64,000 nt of DNA from Ectocarpus siliculosus (taxonomy: Eukaryota; Sar; Phaeophyceae; Ectocarpales; Ectocarpaceae): NCBI GenBank assembly GCA_000310025.1, contig FN649735.1, positions 702,564 to 766,563 on the forward strand, written 5' to 3'. The position numbers were made by a program, and so were the translations under genes. The stretch's first letter is position 1, and every line of letters starts with the position of its first letter. Below the pieces are notes generated by a model that was not told the DNA's origin, did not search any database, and worked only from the letters and a program-made list of their open reading frames with translations. Shown here piece by piece: positions 1 to 12,785 of this stretch.

Positions 1-1138
1 GCCTCGAGCGATAGATTATTAGACTTCTTTTATTTCCTTCCCATACTTCTGCGGCTTACTCCAGCGGCGGCACGATTACACTCACTCTTCAGTACTGTCA
101 ACTTGATGTGTGTATCGATGCTGGTTTGCGAGTATTGGGTGAAGCTTCCCTGCTCGTGCTTTGCCCTTTTCCGCTACGTTGGACATGTGTGCCTTCCACG
201 AACACTATTTTGCGATCCCTTCTCCGAGACACGGGTACTGATCCACTACTGCAAGCTCCTCGACCCCCCATTTCCATCTTTATTCTACTAATTTCTCGCT
301 GTCCCATACCATGACGGCACTCCCCCTAACGTTGGCGAACAATCTCCACTTATCAGCGAAATCCTTCGATGCATCAATCTACGGTTGAAGTCCCTCAGGG
401 GTATCAGACGTCCCAACAAAATCATCCGTAAACAGAATTCCCGACACCGAAGTTTCCCCTACCTTTAATGCCTTCCCAACTGCCTCTACGACTTTCAATG
501 GATCGTTGATCAACACCTGGAGCAATCTTGGGGCGAGGAGGGGGGGGTGCGGAAAGAAGAAAAGATAGAACAGAGAGGAGATAAGTTAGAGGCCTGGTAC
601 AAACTGGTGGGGAACATCCTGCGACCGTAGCAGCCTGCAACCGTCGCCACGCCTGATCTTCTTGTCTTTCATCTGTAGCAGGCGGCCTTGAGGTCGAAAC
701 CGGCCTGAGTGGTAACGGGGTTAAGATATGTATCTTCTAGCAACAACGTGCCTATTGAGGCGCGCAGTGTGGTCCTGTTCGGTGATGGTTCACTACAAGA
801 TGGCTACGTGCGTTCCTGAGATAACCTAGTACCAATATTCAACACCAGAGGGCGGCCGCGCAACGAACAGTCCCCAGCGTTCACAAAAGAAAGATACCCA
901 GCAACACGGTTATCGCCAAGACCCTGTGGTAGGCTATCAATCAATACTCGGGAAGGTTCGAACTTCAACGGGCCAGATGAGGATGACTGCGGTCGAAACG
1001 TTTGTCCTATTGTCGATGTGACCCGCCCTTTCCCCTTTCGTTCCTCCCCTTCTTTCGCCGTCGACCGCGTACGTTCCCTCCTCTCGATGCTTCCATTCGA
1101 AATATGTAGCGTGTTTGTTGTCGGTCATGTATTTACAG

Positions 1139-3478
1139 GCGTCGTTTTGGCGGGTAGGGCGGGTAGGGAAAGATACTCTTATCAGGACAAAGGCTTTGCT
1201 CAAGTGCTGTACATCGTATTGCTGCCGTCGATAGCGGTGGGCGCCGCCTTGATTGGCGAATTTTGGTTAGAGAGCTTACCGCACCAGCTGGTTTCCCCCG
1301 GCAGCTTCGCGGAGTGGTTGACAAAGGTTTCGCACAAGCACAACCTTTTCTTGTTTGTCGGGTTTCCCAACGCGGGGGTCGTATCGACCCTAGGCATCTT
1401 GACGCTGTTCATGGCGTTCTGGCCTCCACTGCTGGCGGATCTTGTAGTGGTGTCCGGGACCAGCATTTCGGTGAGGAACTATTGCTGTTGTCTTTATCGC
1501 TTCCGATGTTTGTGTTTTCATCATCGCCATATGTTGAATAGCATCTATCAGAGTAACCGCATGCCGATTGCTACGCGTTCTTAACTCGGGGAATATATAT
1601 TTCCTGACAAATTGAGCAGGGAAGGGTTTGAACTATTAGACAACGGTCAGCTCATTTGGTTTCAGGCACGCGCATACGCCCAGGACCGATTCAGTGCCAG
1701 CCACATCGCCCGCAACTGTCAAACCAACATGGCCAAACAGGGAGAACGGAAGGTCTGATCACAAAACAACTGGACAAAACAAAAATCACACGGAATTTCA
1801 GGCGTGTCTCTTATTCGTTTTGGTTTTGATCTCCCGACTAGGCACGGTTCCGTGACCCCGATGCCTAGTAGACATGCCTGTCGTGGAGAGCGGGCAGTAT
1901 TGATTGGTCATGGTCAAAAGACATTCTCGACAACGCTGTGTCAGGTTTCAGGTTCGTTCTGAAAGCACTGACTTCCCCCACGCTCCTTGCTGCCACCTTC
2001 GCACGCCTTAACCATTCCTTGCACCTAACGTTGGCACGACTAGTGCATAGTTATCATCTTCGTGGCTGTTTGGATCACGAGCGTCATCAACTGCGCTATG
2101 TAAGAGGTAGGTGTGGAGTTCGAATGAGGAGGAAGAAAAACCGAAGTCTAGGCTGACAACACACATTGGGTAGTTAAGCCAGACCTGGTGCTTACAGGCA
2201 GGGACAGTGTTGAAGCTTCGCAGAAGGCGGCGTCACGGTCTGGAAGAGCATGTCTGCTTTCTTGATGAATACCTGTGAAAATTGGTATCGGGATATGTCA
2301 TTGGACACGTGCCTGCATGCATTGTGGTTGTTTGAAGTCGCCGGTTAATTTGGCGACATGATTGATTTCATGCATGGGTACGTGTTCGGAATTGATTCCT
2401 TGGTTCCAGGCATAACTGGGTGATGCTTCAAACCAGAATAACAGAAACACTACACGGCACTTCCCGTTGACATTTTCGGCATTGTGGGAAGCCCGACTCA
2501 GCGCCTGAGCTCGTGGACGAGAACGCATATTCTCGAGTATTGATTGACACTGACGGGTCACTTTGCGCCGGACGCCTGGCTAGCGTCAGCCAGCTTGGCT
2601 TCCACGATTGCATGCCCCGGGGTCTCTGAGGATCCTTAAATGGCAACCCGAGTTCAGCCGTCGGCCAAACAATATGTCTCATTATCTCCCTGAGCTTCCT
2701 TGAAGCTACAATAGGCGACAAGTGCACATGAGAAAGCGAGTGTTAGCCAGCGAGTGCGTCGGGCCGGCGCATGCTTGTGTTTCAATGCTGCACAGCCCCG
2801 CTAGTGTGTCGATTTATCGTGTTGGGTAGGCCGCGCTCCTACGAAAAGCTGAAAAATCAATCAACCCCACCATTGTTTCTTGTACAGGCAACGCAATGTA
2901 ATTTTTGTCCCAGTGCTCTCGTTACTTGCACGTCCTCCTATCTGTACCAGCGTGCAGCTAGCTCGAACGAGTTCTACATCGAGGCAAAGAAGAACCTCTG
3001 GAAACAAGCGCTGGCACTTTGCAGCATCGGTTGCGTCGTGATTGTTGCTATTGCTGTCAAGCGCCTTACCCAATTCGGGCGAACCACTCCTATCATCGCA
3101 TGGACTCCTCAGGTTAGGGTTTCCGTCAATGTGGCTATCCAGTGCACCCTGTTGGCCGGTAAGGCTTCCGCGAAAACGTTTGTCACCCAACTTCGCAACG
3201 GTCTTGGGTAGATCCGAACCTCGATGAGACTAGACAACCACACGCGATTCGCCGTTCTTGATGCCCAAAATACCACGAGCGCTACGGGGGCGGTATCACC
3301 AATGACCGCTCTCTTGTGAAATTTGGCAGATGCTGTGTGGCCATGCGGCTGCAGTCTTATTCATGAGCTTGACACAGTTCCACGCGGCGCCATCGATGTC
3401 GAGCACCGCCACTACCCGTTCGAGCCTGATCGCCACTATGAGACCAAGAAGCGAAAGCCTGGCGTCGAAGATATCAAG
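1139..3478 (+). CDS. Unrecognised multi-exon membrane protein, partial model
   Basis: I do not recognise this protein. Likely exons are about 1139-1470, 1666-1752, 2044-2099, 2889-3114 and 3331-3478. The first holds two or three hydrophobic stretches (around FAQVLYIVLLPSIAVGAALI and GVVSTLGILTLFMAFW) and ends at a good donor, TTTCG|GTGAGG. The second starts after TTTCAG and reads ARAYAQDRFSASHIARNC in the matching phase. The third is a short membrane segment (CIVIIFVAVWITSVINCA) before GTAAGA. The fourth has the best acceptor (TTGTACAG), a hydrophilic part and another hydrophobic helix. The fifth is polar (HYETKKRKPGVEDIK). Phase agrees from exon 1 to exon 3 but not from 3 to 4, so an exon is missing or one boundary is wrong. 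The start codon is not located. A multipass membrane protein is likely; the family is unknown. Confidence 0.35.
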
Positions 3479-4770
3479 GTTCGACGAGTGTTAACCCTCC
3501 AACACCCTTGTTGATTTGTTATGAGCAAGGGCAGTTGCACGTCAGCAACCCATCGAAGGTTCATGGACATTCACACGATGTACATAAACAGTGCGAGTAG
3601 GTGGTGAAAACCCTATACGTAGGTAGACCATCTGTTGGTATATGAAATAGCGCTCAGGCAGCACCATCGGGTACGCTTTGGCGAGTCGGGACGTGCGCCC
3701 ACCAGCCACAAACCAACTCTGTTGGCCGATGACGTTTCGTTTGAGCATTTTTCGCATGTCGGTCGCAGGTGGTTGTCCAAGCACCTAGATCTAAAACTAC
3801 TTTTGTGCAGATAACTACGTAGATCGATCGTGTGGTGGTCGCGAGTTGACACTTTCCCATCAGTCTGTCGAGGTGGACCAGAAACAAGGTTTCCCATACC
3901 AGCGCGTGGGTGCGTCGTCAAGATGCTCTTGAAATCTCGATGTTTCTTGAGTGATGAGGAAATTCGCTAGGCGCTGTCAAATTCAATTGTGTGGTCGGGC
4001 ACGTGGTCAAGCTGGTAGTCTCGCCTAGGGGCTAGGTCAAAAGTTTGAAAGTGGGCAACATTTCTACTGCGCTTTTCCGCGAGTACAGCATCACGGGCAC
4101 TTTCCCCGGGATAGTACATAGAAGCAACGCAGCAGAGGTGATGACCTATTCTTCCTAGCACCGGCTTAGAGCTTGTCACGTACAGAGGCGGACCTTTCTG
4201 CACTATCGCGGTTCGTTTTGATTGAGATGGGCGTTCTCAAAACACATGCTTGGGTGCATGAAAACGCGCCGAACTCCTCGCTACCGCCGGTTTCCCAATC
4301 TTCTCTCAGCACAGCCCCACTCAGACCATACGTTGTGCGGAACCTCCACCGCAGGCTACACTACTATTTGAGGAAGATAAAACCAACTCATTTTGTTGGA
4401 GGTTTCGACAAACCCGTCGTTATTGCCAGAAGAGAACAGAAAACTTGGTGAACGTCGGGCCTGAGAACCCAAGAGAGAACGGATACACCACGGAGAGCAA
4501 ATGGCAGTTCCTGTTCGAGCCCAGGATAATCTTGATAGCAAAGCACTGGGGGAGCACCTTGGTTTTGTGCGGTTCCCCATGGGTTGGTAAATAAATTCGG
4601 CGATGAGCAGATGAAGAGATGAGTAGCGTTTGATTCCCTCCGACGTTTTCACGAACTTTTTGTTTTGTTCTGATGGAAACATGGACAATTTTAGCGATAG
4701 TGTGGCATCACGTGAATGCTGAACATCGAGCAATGCTTTTCTCTCCCTCTCCAGCGGCGCACCCGAAGCT

Positions 4771-5005
4771 GTGACAGGCGCGGTCAGGCTCTTCTTAACC
4801 CGGCTGCGGTCATGCATGTTTCACCCGGGAGAGAGGACCAAGAAATCGGACCCGAACTCACGTCCCCGTCAGCAACACAAGGAGGAGCGGCAGGAGACCA
4901 TCAACAGCCTTAGCAGTGATCTAGAGGACGACGAGATCGTGACCTGCATGGTCAAGTCTGAGAGTGTTGCCGAAAAGATCATCAACCACAAAGTCAGCTC
5001 CATTG
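4771..5005 (+). CDS. Candidate charged exon, possibly of the upstream membrane-protein gene
   Basis: The open frame becomes strongly protein-like from about 4830: a charged, probably helical stretch rich in Glu, Lys, Arg and Gln (QQHKEERQETINSLSSDLED), then DDEIVTCMVKSESVAEKI. It ends at a plausible donor, ATTG|GTACG. The left boundary is uncertain. It is on the same strand as the membrane-protein exons ending near 3478 and could be their cytoplasmic tail, but I could not link them by phase. The function is unknown. Confidence 0.25.
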
Positions 5006-5045
5006 GTACGAACAAGTCGAGGGTATTGCCGACGCTGGGTTAGCA

Positions 5046-6079
5046 TGAGACAGAGAACAACGAGCGTAGGGTACATAGTTCCTGAATGTGCAATCAACAT
5101 GTTCCATTGTTTGGGGTGCTCGGCAGAGGACTGATCTACGGGGCCTCCGGTGGTTACATGGATGATGTGTGTATGATGGATATGATGCGCGGGGCCCCCT
5201 CATATCTCTCACTCGTTATTGATACAAGGTCTTGTCAATCTTCTTTCTCTTTCGGCCTCTGACGAAGCTGCCGCACCCAAACACCCATCGATTGTGTTGA
5301 GCATGAGGTGCTACAGCCACGTGCACAGAATCTCTCTTGCATATGTGCTAGATATTGTAGCAACGAACGGCGGTGGTGTTTATAACGTCAAGGGCACACA
5401 ATAAACCCTATATAGCACGAAGACAAAACCCTTCCGTCCATCCGTACTTAGCGTCGGCGAATAGGAGTAAACGGGGCAAACGAGGCTACACAGGACAACC
5501 ATGTACTGCTAATTTCTTGGGCGGGGGGATCTCGTGGGTAACCGCGGAAGATACTCATAGTGCGTGAGGAGTACCAACGGAGATTCCGGTTTCAAAGAGT
5601 TTTGTTCGCTGCTCATCGGGTGGCCGTTGAGGTCGTGACCGGTTCCCTAAGCAACATCTTCGAAACAACGGTTCATCACCCGGCTGGTCGATCTCATATG
5701 GTATTTGGAGGTAGCCGTGTGGTGGTTCATTGCCACTGCTCTTTGGCGCTGCCTGATGCGTTGTGACGTTATGCGGAGGTGCAGGAGTTCTGCCACATCT
5801 TGTATCCTTGTGGTTCAGTGTATGGTCCTGCTAGCTTAGGGCTTCGTGGCATGAGCTTCATGGTTTAAGGTATACAAGTGATCCCTCTGGTGTGGACTTA
5901 TATGAGCACAGTGCCATCAAGGGGTGACGCAACATGAACAGAAAACAGGCAGCAGGACCAACCCACAGGTGACTGCCAGCTGCCAGCTTTAATGACGTTT
6001 CCCAAGCTCAACAGCTCACACAGCTGACGTGTTCTTTATTCTCGAACAGCCCAGCGAACGTCAACGAACAAAAAATAAA
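5046..6079. other. No gene recognised
   Basis: Only short, overlapping open frames on both strands. No motif, good splice pair or repeat was recognised. Confidence 0.5.
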
Positions 6080-6085
6080 TTTATT
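6080..6085 (-). terminator. Candidate polyadenylation signal of the discoidin-domain gene
   Basis: On the minus strand this reads AATAAA, about 80 bases after the stop codon that ends at 6167. The position suits a poly(A) signal. Brown algal genes do not always use this hexamer, so it may be chance. Confidence 0.35.
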
Positions 6086-6166
6086 CAACTCCTTGTTCGG
6101 TCTTACATTACAGACCTCTCACAATGCAGATCCGAGGCCACACCTTCTTCGGGGTCGTCCCTCCGG

Positions 6167-9100
6167 CTAGGGAGGGACGGTTAGCCTGTCGCGTATCGAA
6201 CACCCACGACGTACTAGTCCCCCAATTTCTCTCAACTCCATCGCTTCGCCCACGTGCTGCCTGTCGCCAGCGCCGCCGCCGCCGCCACCACCACCACAAC
6301 CACGACGCTTAGCTACAGAGGACGGGGTTGACCCGTGGCCCTTGTGCTGCCCCGTCGCACTCGAGGACGAGCACGAACCATCGAAGTGTCTCGACGGCGA
6401 CGACAAAGAAGACGGCGGTAGCGAGGAGGCACGACCCGCTGGGGCGGACGACGGCGGAGGCGCCTCCGACCACCTCTCCGGGAACCTGTCGTCGAAGAAC
6501 GGAACGAGTCCGTTCGCCTCAGCGGTAGCACGGAGAGACGGCGAAGATGGGAACAGGGACGATTCCAACGAGAATGTTGATGACGAGAAAGAGACGTCGC
6601 CCAGCAAGCGGCGTCTTCCGCCCCCTCTTGTCAGCGCGGCATTCCTGGTGGGAGGAATGACCCCTCCCGGGAAGTCGGGGTCGAAAAACTGTCCGCAGAA
6701 AACACAGAGCGGCAACCGGTGCAACGCAGACAGCCCGGACGCCTTGCGGTCGAAGCGCTCGCTGGGGGCGCCGGCTATCGCCAAGAAGGTCGCAAGAACT
6801 TTCAGGCTGACCGTGGACCCCAGGCTTTCCACGGGGAACGGGGCCTGGCACAGGCCGCACGGCTTGTAGGCCCGCGTAGGCTCCACGTCGGGCTCCGGGG
6901 CGCGCTTGAGAGCTTCCCGCTGCCGCTCCCTCCGCTTGCACACCGCTTCCCCGTAGCCTCGAACAACTTCGTGCCGTGCTTGTGGGCGGAGGAGAGACTT
7001 TAGCGCCGCGGCTCCCCCGCCCCGCCGTTTTCTTCTATAGTCGGCGTCGGCGTCGGCGTCGCCGCCGCCGCCGCCGCCAAAGACCAGGCCGCCCGGTCTG
7101 CTCACCAACGCGCCGCCGTGACCGTTTGCGCTGGTCGTTGTTGCCGGTGTTCCGTCCCGTCTCCTGCTACCCCTGCTGGCCCCGCTGCCTCCTGCTTCGA
7201 AAAGAGTGTCATCTCTGGTGCCTATCGACGACCCGGCTTCGGGCATCGATGTGTCTTCAGCGCTGTACGACCCGGCCGCAACGCTGCTTCCTGTCGTACC
7301 GGAGCCGGCCTTCGCCCCCTTCGTTGGTCCTCGTGGTGTCCCCTCAGCCACCCCGATGGACCCGTCCGCTCCAACCACCGCCGGCGCGCTCTCGAACCCT
7401 CGGTACTTACCCTTGTGCTGCTGCGCACCCTCGTTGACCGTTTCCCGCGGGGGCAGGCGATTGCGACGTCGCGTCAGAAACTCCAGCTTGTCGTCCGTTT
7501 TTTCCTCGAACAGTCGAGCGACGGCGGAGGCCGCCAGGAGCCCCGTGCCGCTGTAGACGCTCTCCAGGCAAAGGCCCATCACCCCCAAGAAGCGGGTCCA
7601 GTCTAGGCCGAGAGGCCGATGGGCCTGAGGCAGCTGGGCTTCCGCCCTGGCGAGGGCGTCGGGCAGGGCTTCGACGACGCCTGAAGAGAGCAACTGTTGT
7701 TTTTGATACGGATGGGGGTGGTAGTGGTGGTGGGAAGAGTCAGCATGTGAGATTTCGGAAGCAAGGATCCGTTGCAACTTAGGGCAATCCTTTGACCAGT
7801 GCAGGTCTTCAAACCTTTACAAAGCCGGAAGAGGGCAACTGTTGTATTGTGATACAGGTCGGGGTGGTGGGAAGTGTTGTTATGAGAGGTTTTGGAAGCA
7901 GGGATGAAGACCTGTATGACGCTTTGTCGCCTTCAAATAATCGGGGCTTTGGTTGGGGTTGGGGCTTTGGGTATGGACACCAGAGTGGTGGTTTAGGCCC
8001 TGCTCCACGCGCATACCTGGGTGAGGTGGCCGAGATCGAGGAGAGTTAAACGCAAAACCAGACATCGAGACCAAGTACTACCACTACAATTTCAAACAGC
8101 GTTTGTACCACATTGCAGCTTTTGCCATCACTCCTGGCTACTAAATAGTGACCATCGGCTTGCAGGCTCCCCCGTTTCCACGCCCCCAAGACAGTGTCTT
8201 GGAACCATCATACGTACCTGGAAGAGGTTGGGGCTCTCGCGAACTGCCAGCAGCATCGGTGTCTTCCCTTTCCCTCCGGGGTTCGTTTGCACCTATAACC
8301 ATGGGTCAGCACGGGTGCAGGTTTGACGTTTCGATGCCACGAATTTCAGGGTACGCTCGGCGAAGGAAAGGTCAAGTCAGGCTGAGGAGGTCCTCAGAAT
8401 AGGCAACTAGTGGTTGTTTCCAACTGTTCGTCCAGCTTCACAGCAACCTAGTGCCCTGATTTCAAATACTGATGGGACATGAAGAACGAAGATGGAAAAA
8501 GATGAAACATCCATCTTTCGCAGGATGCAACCTTTCCCAGGACGAAATATTTCCCCAAATGCAAGTCTTTGCCGGCGCTGTAACGCAATAAAGAAACACT
8601 ATTCAGGAGAGGCAGGGACAGCTATCACCATTTGTATTTCTCGCTATCTTCGTACACAGCACGTGTCGAGCTTCGTAACGGCCGGTTCACTGGTTGAACC
8701 TATCCTTTTATCAAGACGGCTCTGATAGCCTTCTGTTCCCAAGATATGCTTCTCTCAAAAGATGGATACCACTTGCCCGCCGCTTCTTTCCGATACGCTA
8801 CAATAATGGGTTATGAGGCGCTTTGCGAGATCGTGAACCAACGGTAGAGGGGTTCACGAACCCTGTCTATGTGCCCAAGGGGCAGGGGACCCACAAGACC
8901 ACCTGACAATGTTTTAGATGGGCCTTGCTACCAAACAAAAAAAACGATCGTTAAATACTCTTGGCGAGTTTGGAACCGCACTCTGTTAATTAGTTTCGTG
9001 AAGGCATCGTCTGACCTAACCATGCAAATCTATCGCGACTTGTGACAGGGCATCAACTTATTCCTCAGGATGCGCAACAGCGGTAGGCGCACTGAATAGT

Positions 9101-12100
9101 CCATCGCGCCGGACGTTCGAAGTGCTACCGTCATCACACCACTTAGGGTACATCTAGTCTGCTGCAGTCTATGGGCAATTGTTAACGACCAACGGTAGAC
9201 TTGCGAAGCCCCGGCATTTTCGAAACTAGAAAATGTTTTCGGGCTGAAGAAGGCCGGCCAGGATGTGACGGGAATGCCGTGGCCTCATCAGTAAGAGCCT
9301 TCCTTTGCAGAGTGGATAGTGCCGAAAAAAAAGAAGAGCATACCTGCAGCTGCAAGCGGCGGAGGTCACCGCACAGGTCTCCCGGATCTAGACGGAGCGA
9401 CTGGTCTGAAACGGTAGCGGTGGCTCTAGCATCGGTGTTGTCCCCAAAAGCACAGCGGAAGAATATTTCCTGTGTTCGATGTTGTTCAGGCGGCGAACCA
9501 CGAAAAACGGTGCTTGATCGATACCTATACAGCTTCAGTTGGGTATGAGGATGTGGCAGGCTCGTGGAAATTTTCGCGTTGGCGATGCCCCTATCACGAG
9601 TGAGAATATATGTTGTTCCCCGAAAGAATGCACTGCCAACGGTTCAATAGCGATAGCTAGCACCAAACGAGTTTACGGCCACCTCCCCACCGTACCTCGA
9701 GAACCACAACATCCTGCTCCGTAAATGCGCCCCGAACGCGTTCGTCCTTGCCGTTGAATTCGTCCACCCAGTCGTATCCGACCATCGCCCTCAGCAGCAG
9801 GCGCCGCACGTCCTCCCCGGGTAGCCCCTCCTCCCGCCGCCGCTGCCGCCGCCGCCGCTTCTGCCCGGTGGTTGAGCACCTCTCTCCGGCCACTGAAGAG
9901 CTCCTCGCCCCGGCTGCGACAGCCGAGCAAGTTTGTGGCCGAGTGTGTCCGAGCCCCCCCGCGGCGTTGGCTGCGACCTCGGCCCTCGGTTCAGAACTCG
10001 AGGGCACCGCTGCAGATGAAGAATTGGCAGCAGACGCGAGTTCAGCGGCAGCACCGCCACCTCGGTCTTGGTGGTAAAAACGAAGGATCTTCGACTTAAC
10101 CGTCTTGAGTCCGCGTCCGTTGTAGTTGCCGTTGTCGTTGTCGTTGTCGTTGTCGTCGTCGCCGCCGCCGCCGCCGCCGTCGTTGCTGCTGCTGCTGCTG
10201 CTGCGGCCGATGGTGTTTTGCTTTGCCAACCTTGTAGTTGATGTTGCCGTGGACCCTTGGGCTGCCGACGCGTCGGAGAACGTGCCGTGGTGTTGGCGGT
10301 GGTGGGGTAAATAGTTGGAGTCCGTGCGAGCCGCCAGCTGGTGTTGCATGGCATCCTTTGCTTGCTGGGTGCCACCGCCTTTGATGACCTCCACTCTGCA
10401 ATTGAAACGGAACAGGACGTGGTAGTTGGGATCGCGCCGAGAGTTGGGGCAAGCGTGGGCATGAGTTCGGATGTGGGTCTTCACAAGAAGGAAATTCAAC
10501 TGCGTGTGGCCACTGTCTGTGACATCTGGTGTACAAGAAACATGGTGGCGGAAACTGCTAACATGCTGGACGGGAGGTTTGCGCCGAGCTTCTTTGGTCT
10601 CTGCTACAACCAAGGCGCATCCCTACTGGATTATTCCACGCTGAACGTCGACCTCTAGATGTGTTGCTGAACAGAAATACGCGTGTCACACATCATGGAA
10701 GCCTCGATGCAGATCTACCAAAGTCTACTTATGCATATAATCTCACAAATTTCAAAGGCGGTCAAGTTGTGCGCATTCACATGCAGCTCTTGGATGTTTC
10801 CCGTGAATGTATCCCTGTTTTGGCAGGGCAAGACCTGTGTTTTTGCACGTCGAACACGATTTTGTCTCCCTCTACAAGCAAAGCCAGAGCAGCAAGGTAG
10901 ATTACAGTATCTCCCCTCGATTTGCTCCCGATGAACCTGGGCAGGAATGCCCCCCCAGCGAGCTATTTTCATGTTGGTTTCGGATCATGTTCAGCGCTCA
11001 CCTCGCGAGCTGGAGGCTCTTGACCCCCTCCGCCTGCACCCGCACAGCCGCGGCGAAGTGATTCACGCCCAGGTTCCACACCGTAACCTTACCGTGGCTT
11101 CCAACCCGCTTCGACGAGATGGCGAGCTGCTTGGCCTCCTCGGGCGCGGCGTCCCCTATCGCGCCGGCGGACGTCATGATCCAGAAGGGGGACACGTCCA
11201 CGAACGGCGATGCGCCGGCCTTGGTGGCCTCCGTGCGACGGTCCGGGTGGTGCACGCGGATGCACCGCACCGGGAAGGCGCCCCCGAGGTCTATCTCCCA
11301 CCACGGCTGGTTTTCTCGCCGGGTGCGGCTGCACGTGCGCGCCGCGGCCGCCACCGCGGCCGCTATCTCGTCTGGACACATCTTCGGTGCGGGAAAAGGG
11401 GGCGATCGTTTCTGTGGACGCGTGGAAGCAGCGGAGGAAAGGGCTTGTTGTACGACAGGTAAGGCTGTTGCCGTGGTGGTCTTTGTGGACGCCGACGCCG
11501 CCGTTGGGGTGACAGGAGTAGGATCGCCGACGCTAGACTCGAGAAGGGATTCTCCTTCAGACGGAAAATTTGTCAATGCTGCGGGATTTGGCGATCTTGA
11601 CGGTGTCCCTGCAGATGTACCCCATCCTTCTGCTCCGCCTAGCCGATTTGCCGCGGGAAACCCCATGCACACGTCGGCGCCCATGCCGTCGGCGGTGCTA
11701 CTCTGGGAGGCGACGGCTCCCACTTGTCTCGCCAGATCGGTTTCCTTCACGACGAAGCGGTCGTCCGCAATCAGCTCGTCTAAGCGGAAGTTAGCCGCCG
11801 ACGTTGCCGCACCCTTGAGGCTTCTCACTTCCTTCCTGCTACTGCTGCTACTACCGCCGCTGTTGTTGGTAGCAGTAGTAGCGCTGTCGCTACTTCCACT
11901 GGCATCTCGACGCCGACGATGCTGATTCGGTCGCAGGCCACTACCAGCCGATGCACTGCAGCCACCGGCAGATTTTGTCGCCATCTTCGCCAACGCTGAT
12001 GTCCCCTTGTCCGGTAGTGGCTTGTTCGATGCCATGTTCTCGAGCGATAGCGACACGTGCTCGTCCGACCGACCAACACCGCATGCCACAAGCTCGCCGC

Positions 12101-12785
12101 TCTCGCCCCCCACCCGACCGTCTGCGTCCTTAGAGCAGAAAAACTGGCTACACAGAGCGCAGAGCCGGGCAGGCTCGTACAGATTGCTCGCTGCTGCGTA
12201 CTTCTTGCTCTTTTCGCCGACCAAGCCCCAGTCCCGTCGCGCTTCCAGGATGCGCTTCATGGTGATCACCCCGGACACGCTCGAGGCCTCAAATTCCATG
12301 AGGCACATGTCACACGTGGAGTGGCCGACGAGAAGGTAGGACGCTTGTGCCTTGTCAGCAGCCAGCTCGGATGTGTTGCTTTGTCCAGTTCCCCCTATTT
12401 GCCCTCCGGAAGTGGTAGCCTGCTGTATTATGGAGGATGTGTCTGCGCGCTGGAGAGGGAACTCTCTGCCGTTGATCTCTACCCTGTCCCAGTGCACGCA
12501 GCGCTCCTTTCTCCCCCGCCACCTATTCCTGGCCTCCTCCAGAAGTCCCGTGCTGCTGCCGTTCATCGTTGAAGGCACTTCCTTATTCTTTACCTTGCCA
12601 GCGTTGTTGGGAACGGGCGAACACATGAGCACCTCCGACAGGGCGCGCAGCTTGAGGTGGTGGGGGTGCGCCGGTTCATCTTCATCACCAGTACCGACCG
12701 ACGATGCTGGCCCATAGCTCTCAACTGAGTCCGACATGTTGCCCCCAACCCCATCTACCCGGGATGCGTTGTCCATCATTTCCAT
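6167..12785 (-). CDS. Large protein with discoidin-like (F5/8 type C) domain and two paired-Cys modules
   Basis: Three exons on the minus strand: 12785-11002, 10395-9696 and 7693-6167, giving about 1336 residues. Exon 1 ends AG|GTGAGC in phase 2 and exon 2 starts after TTGCAG with the one missing base; exons 2 and 3 join in phase 0. Residues about 158-220 hold C-x2-C (CDMC) and, some 50 residues on, LCALCSQFF. Residues about 475-600 form a galactose-binding-like domain: NQPWWEIDLGGAFPVRCIRV, typical of F5/8 type C and fucolectin domains, ending in AAAVRVQAEG and then VEVIKGG across the intron. Exon 3 has a second paired-Cys module, CGLCQAPFPV followed by LCVFCGQFF. Linkers are rich in Gly, Ser, Asp and Asn. 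The ATG at 12785 is the first in frame; an in-frame GTG lies one codon upstream. No signal peptide is seen. Carbohydrate or lipid binding and zinc binding are inferred from motifs; the biological role is unknown. An upstream exon cannot be excluded. Confidence 0.65.
7684..7905. repeat. Diverged tandem duplication spanning an exon boundary
   Basis: The sequence from 7684 (gaagagagcaactgttgt) returns at 7829 (gaagagggcaactgttgt). Each copy is followed by a gatac..gg-rich stretch, gtggtgggaag, and ttttggaagcagggat or ttcggaagcaaggat. The period is about 145 bases. Read on the minus strand, the left copy holds the probable acceptor of exon 3 of the discoidin-domain gene, so a second acceptor-like site lies upstream in the intron. 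Confidence 0.7.

Noticed and set aside
7829-8049. Plus-strand Gly-rich open frame
   Set aside because: It is the second copy of the tandem duplication plus low-complexity GT/GG sequence, with no independent support.
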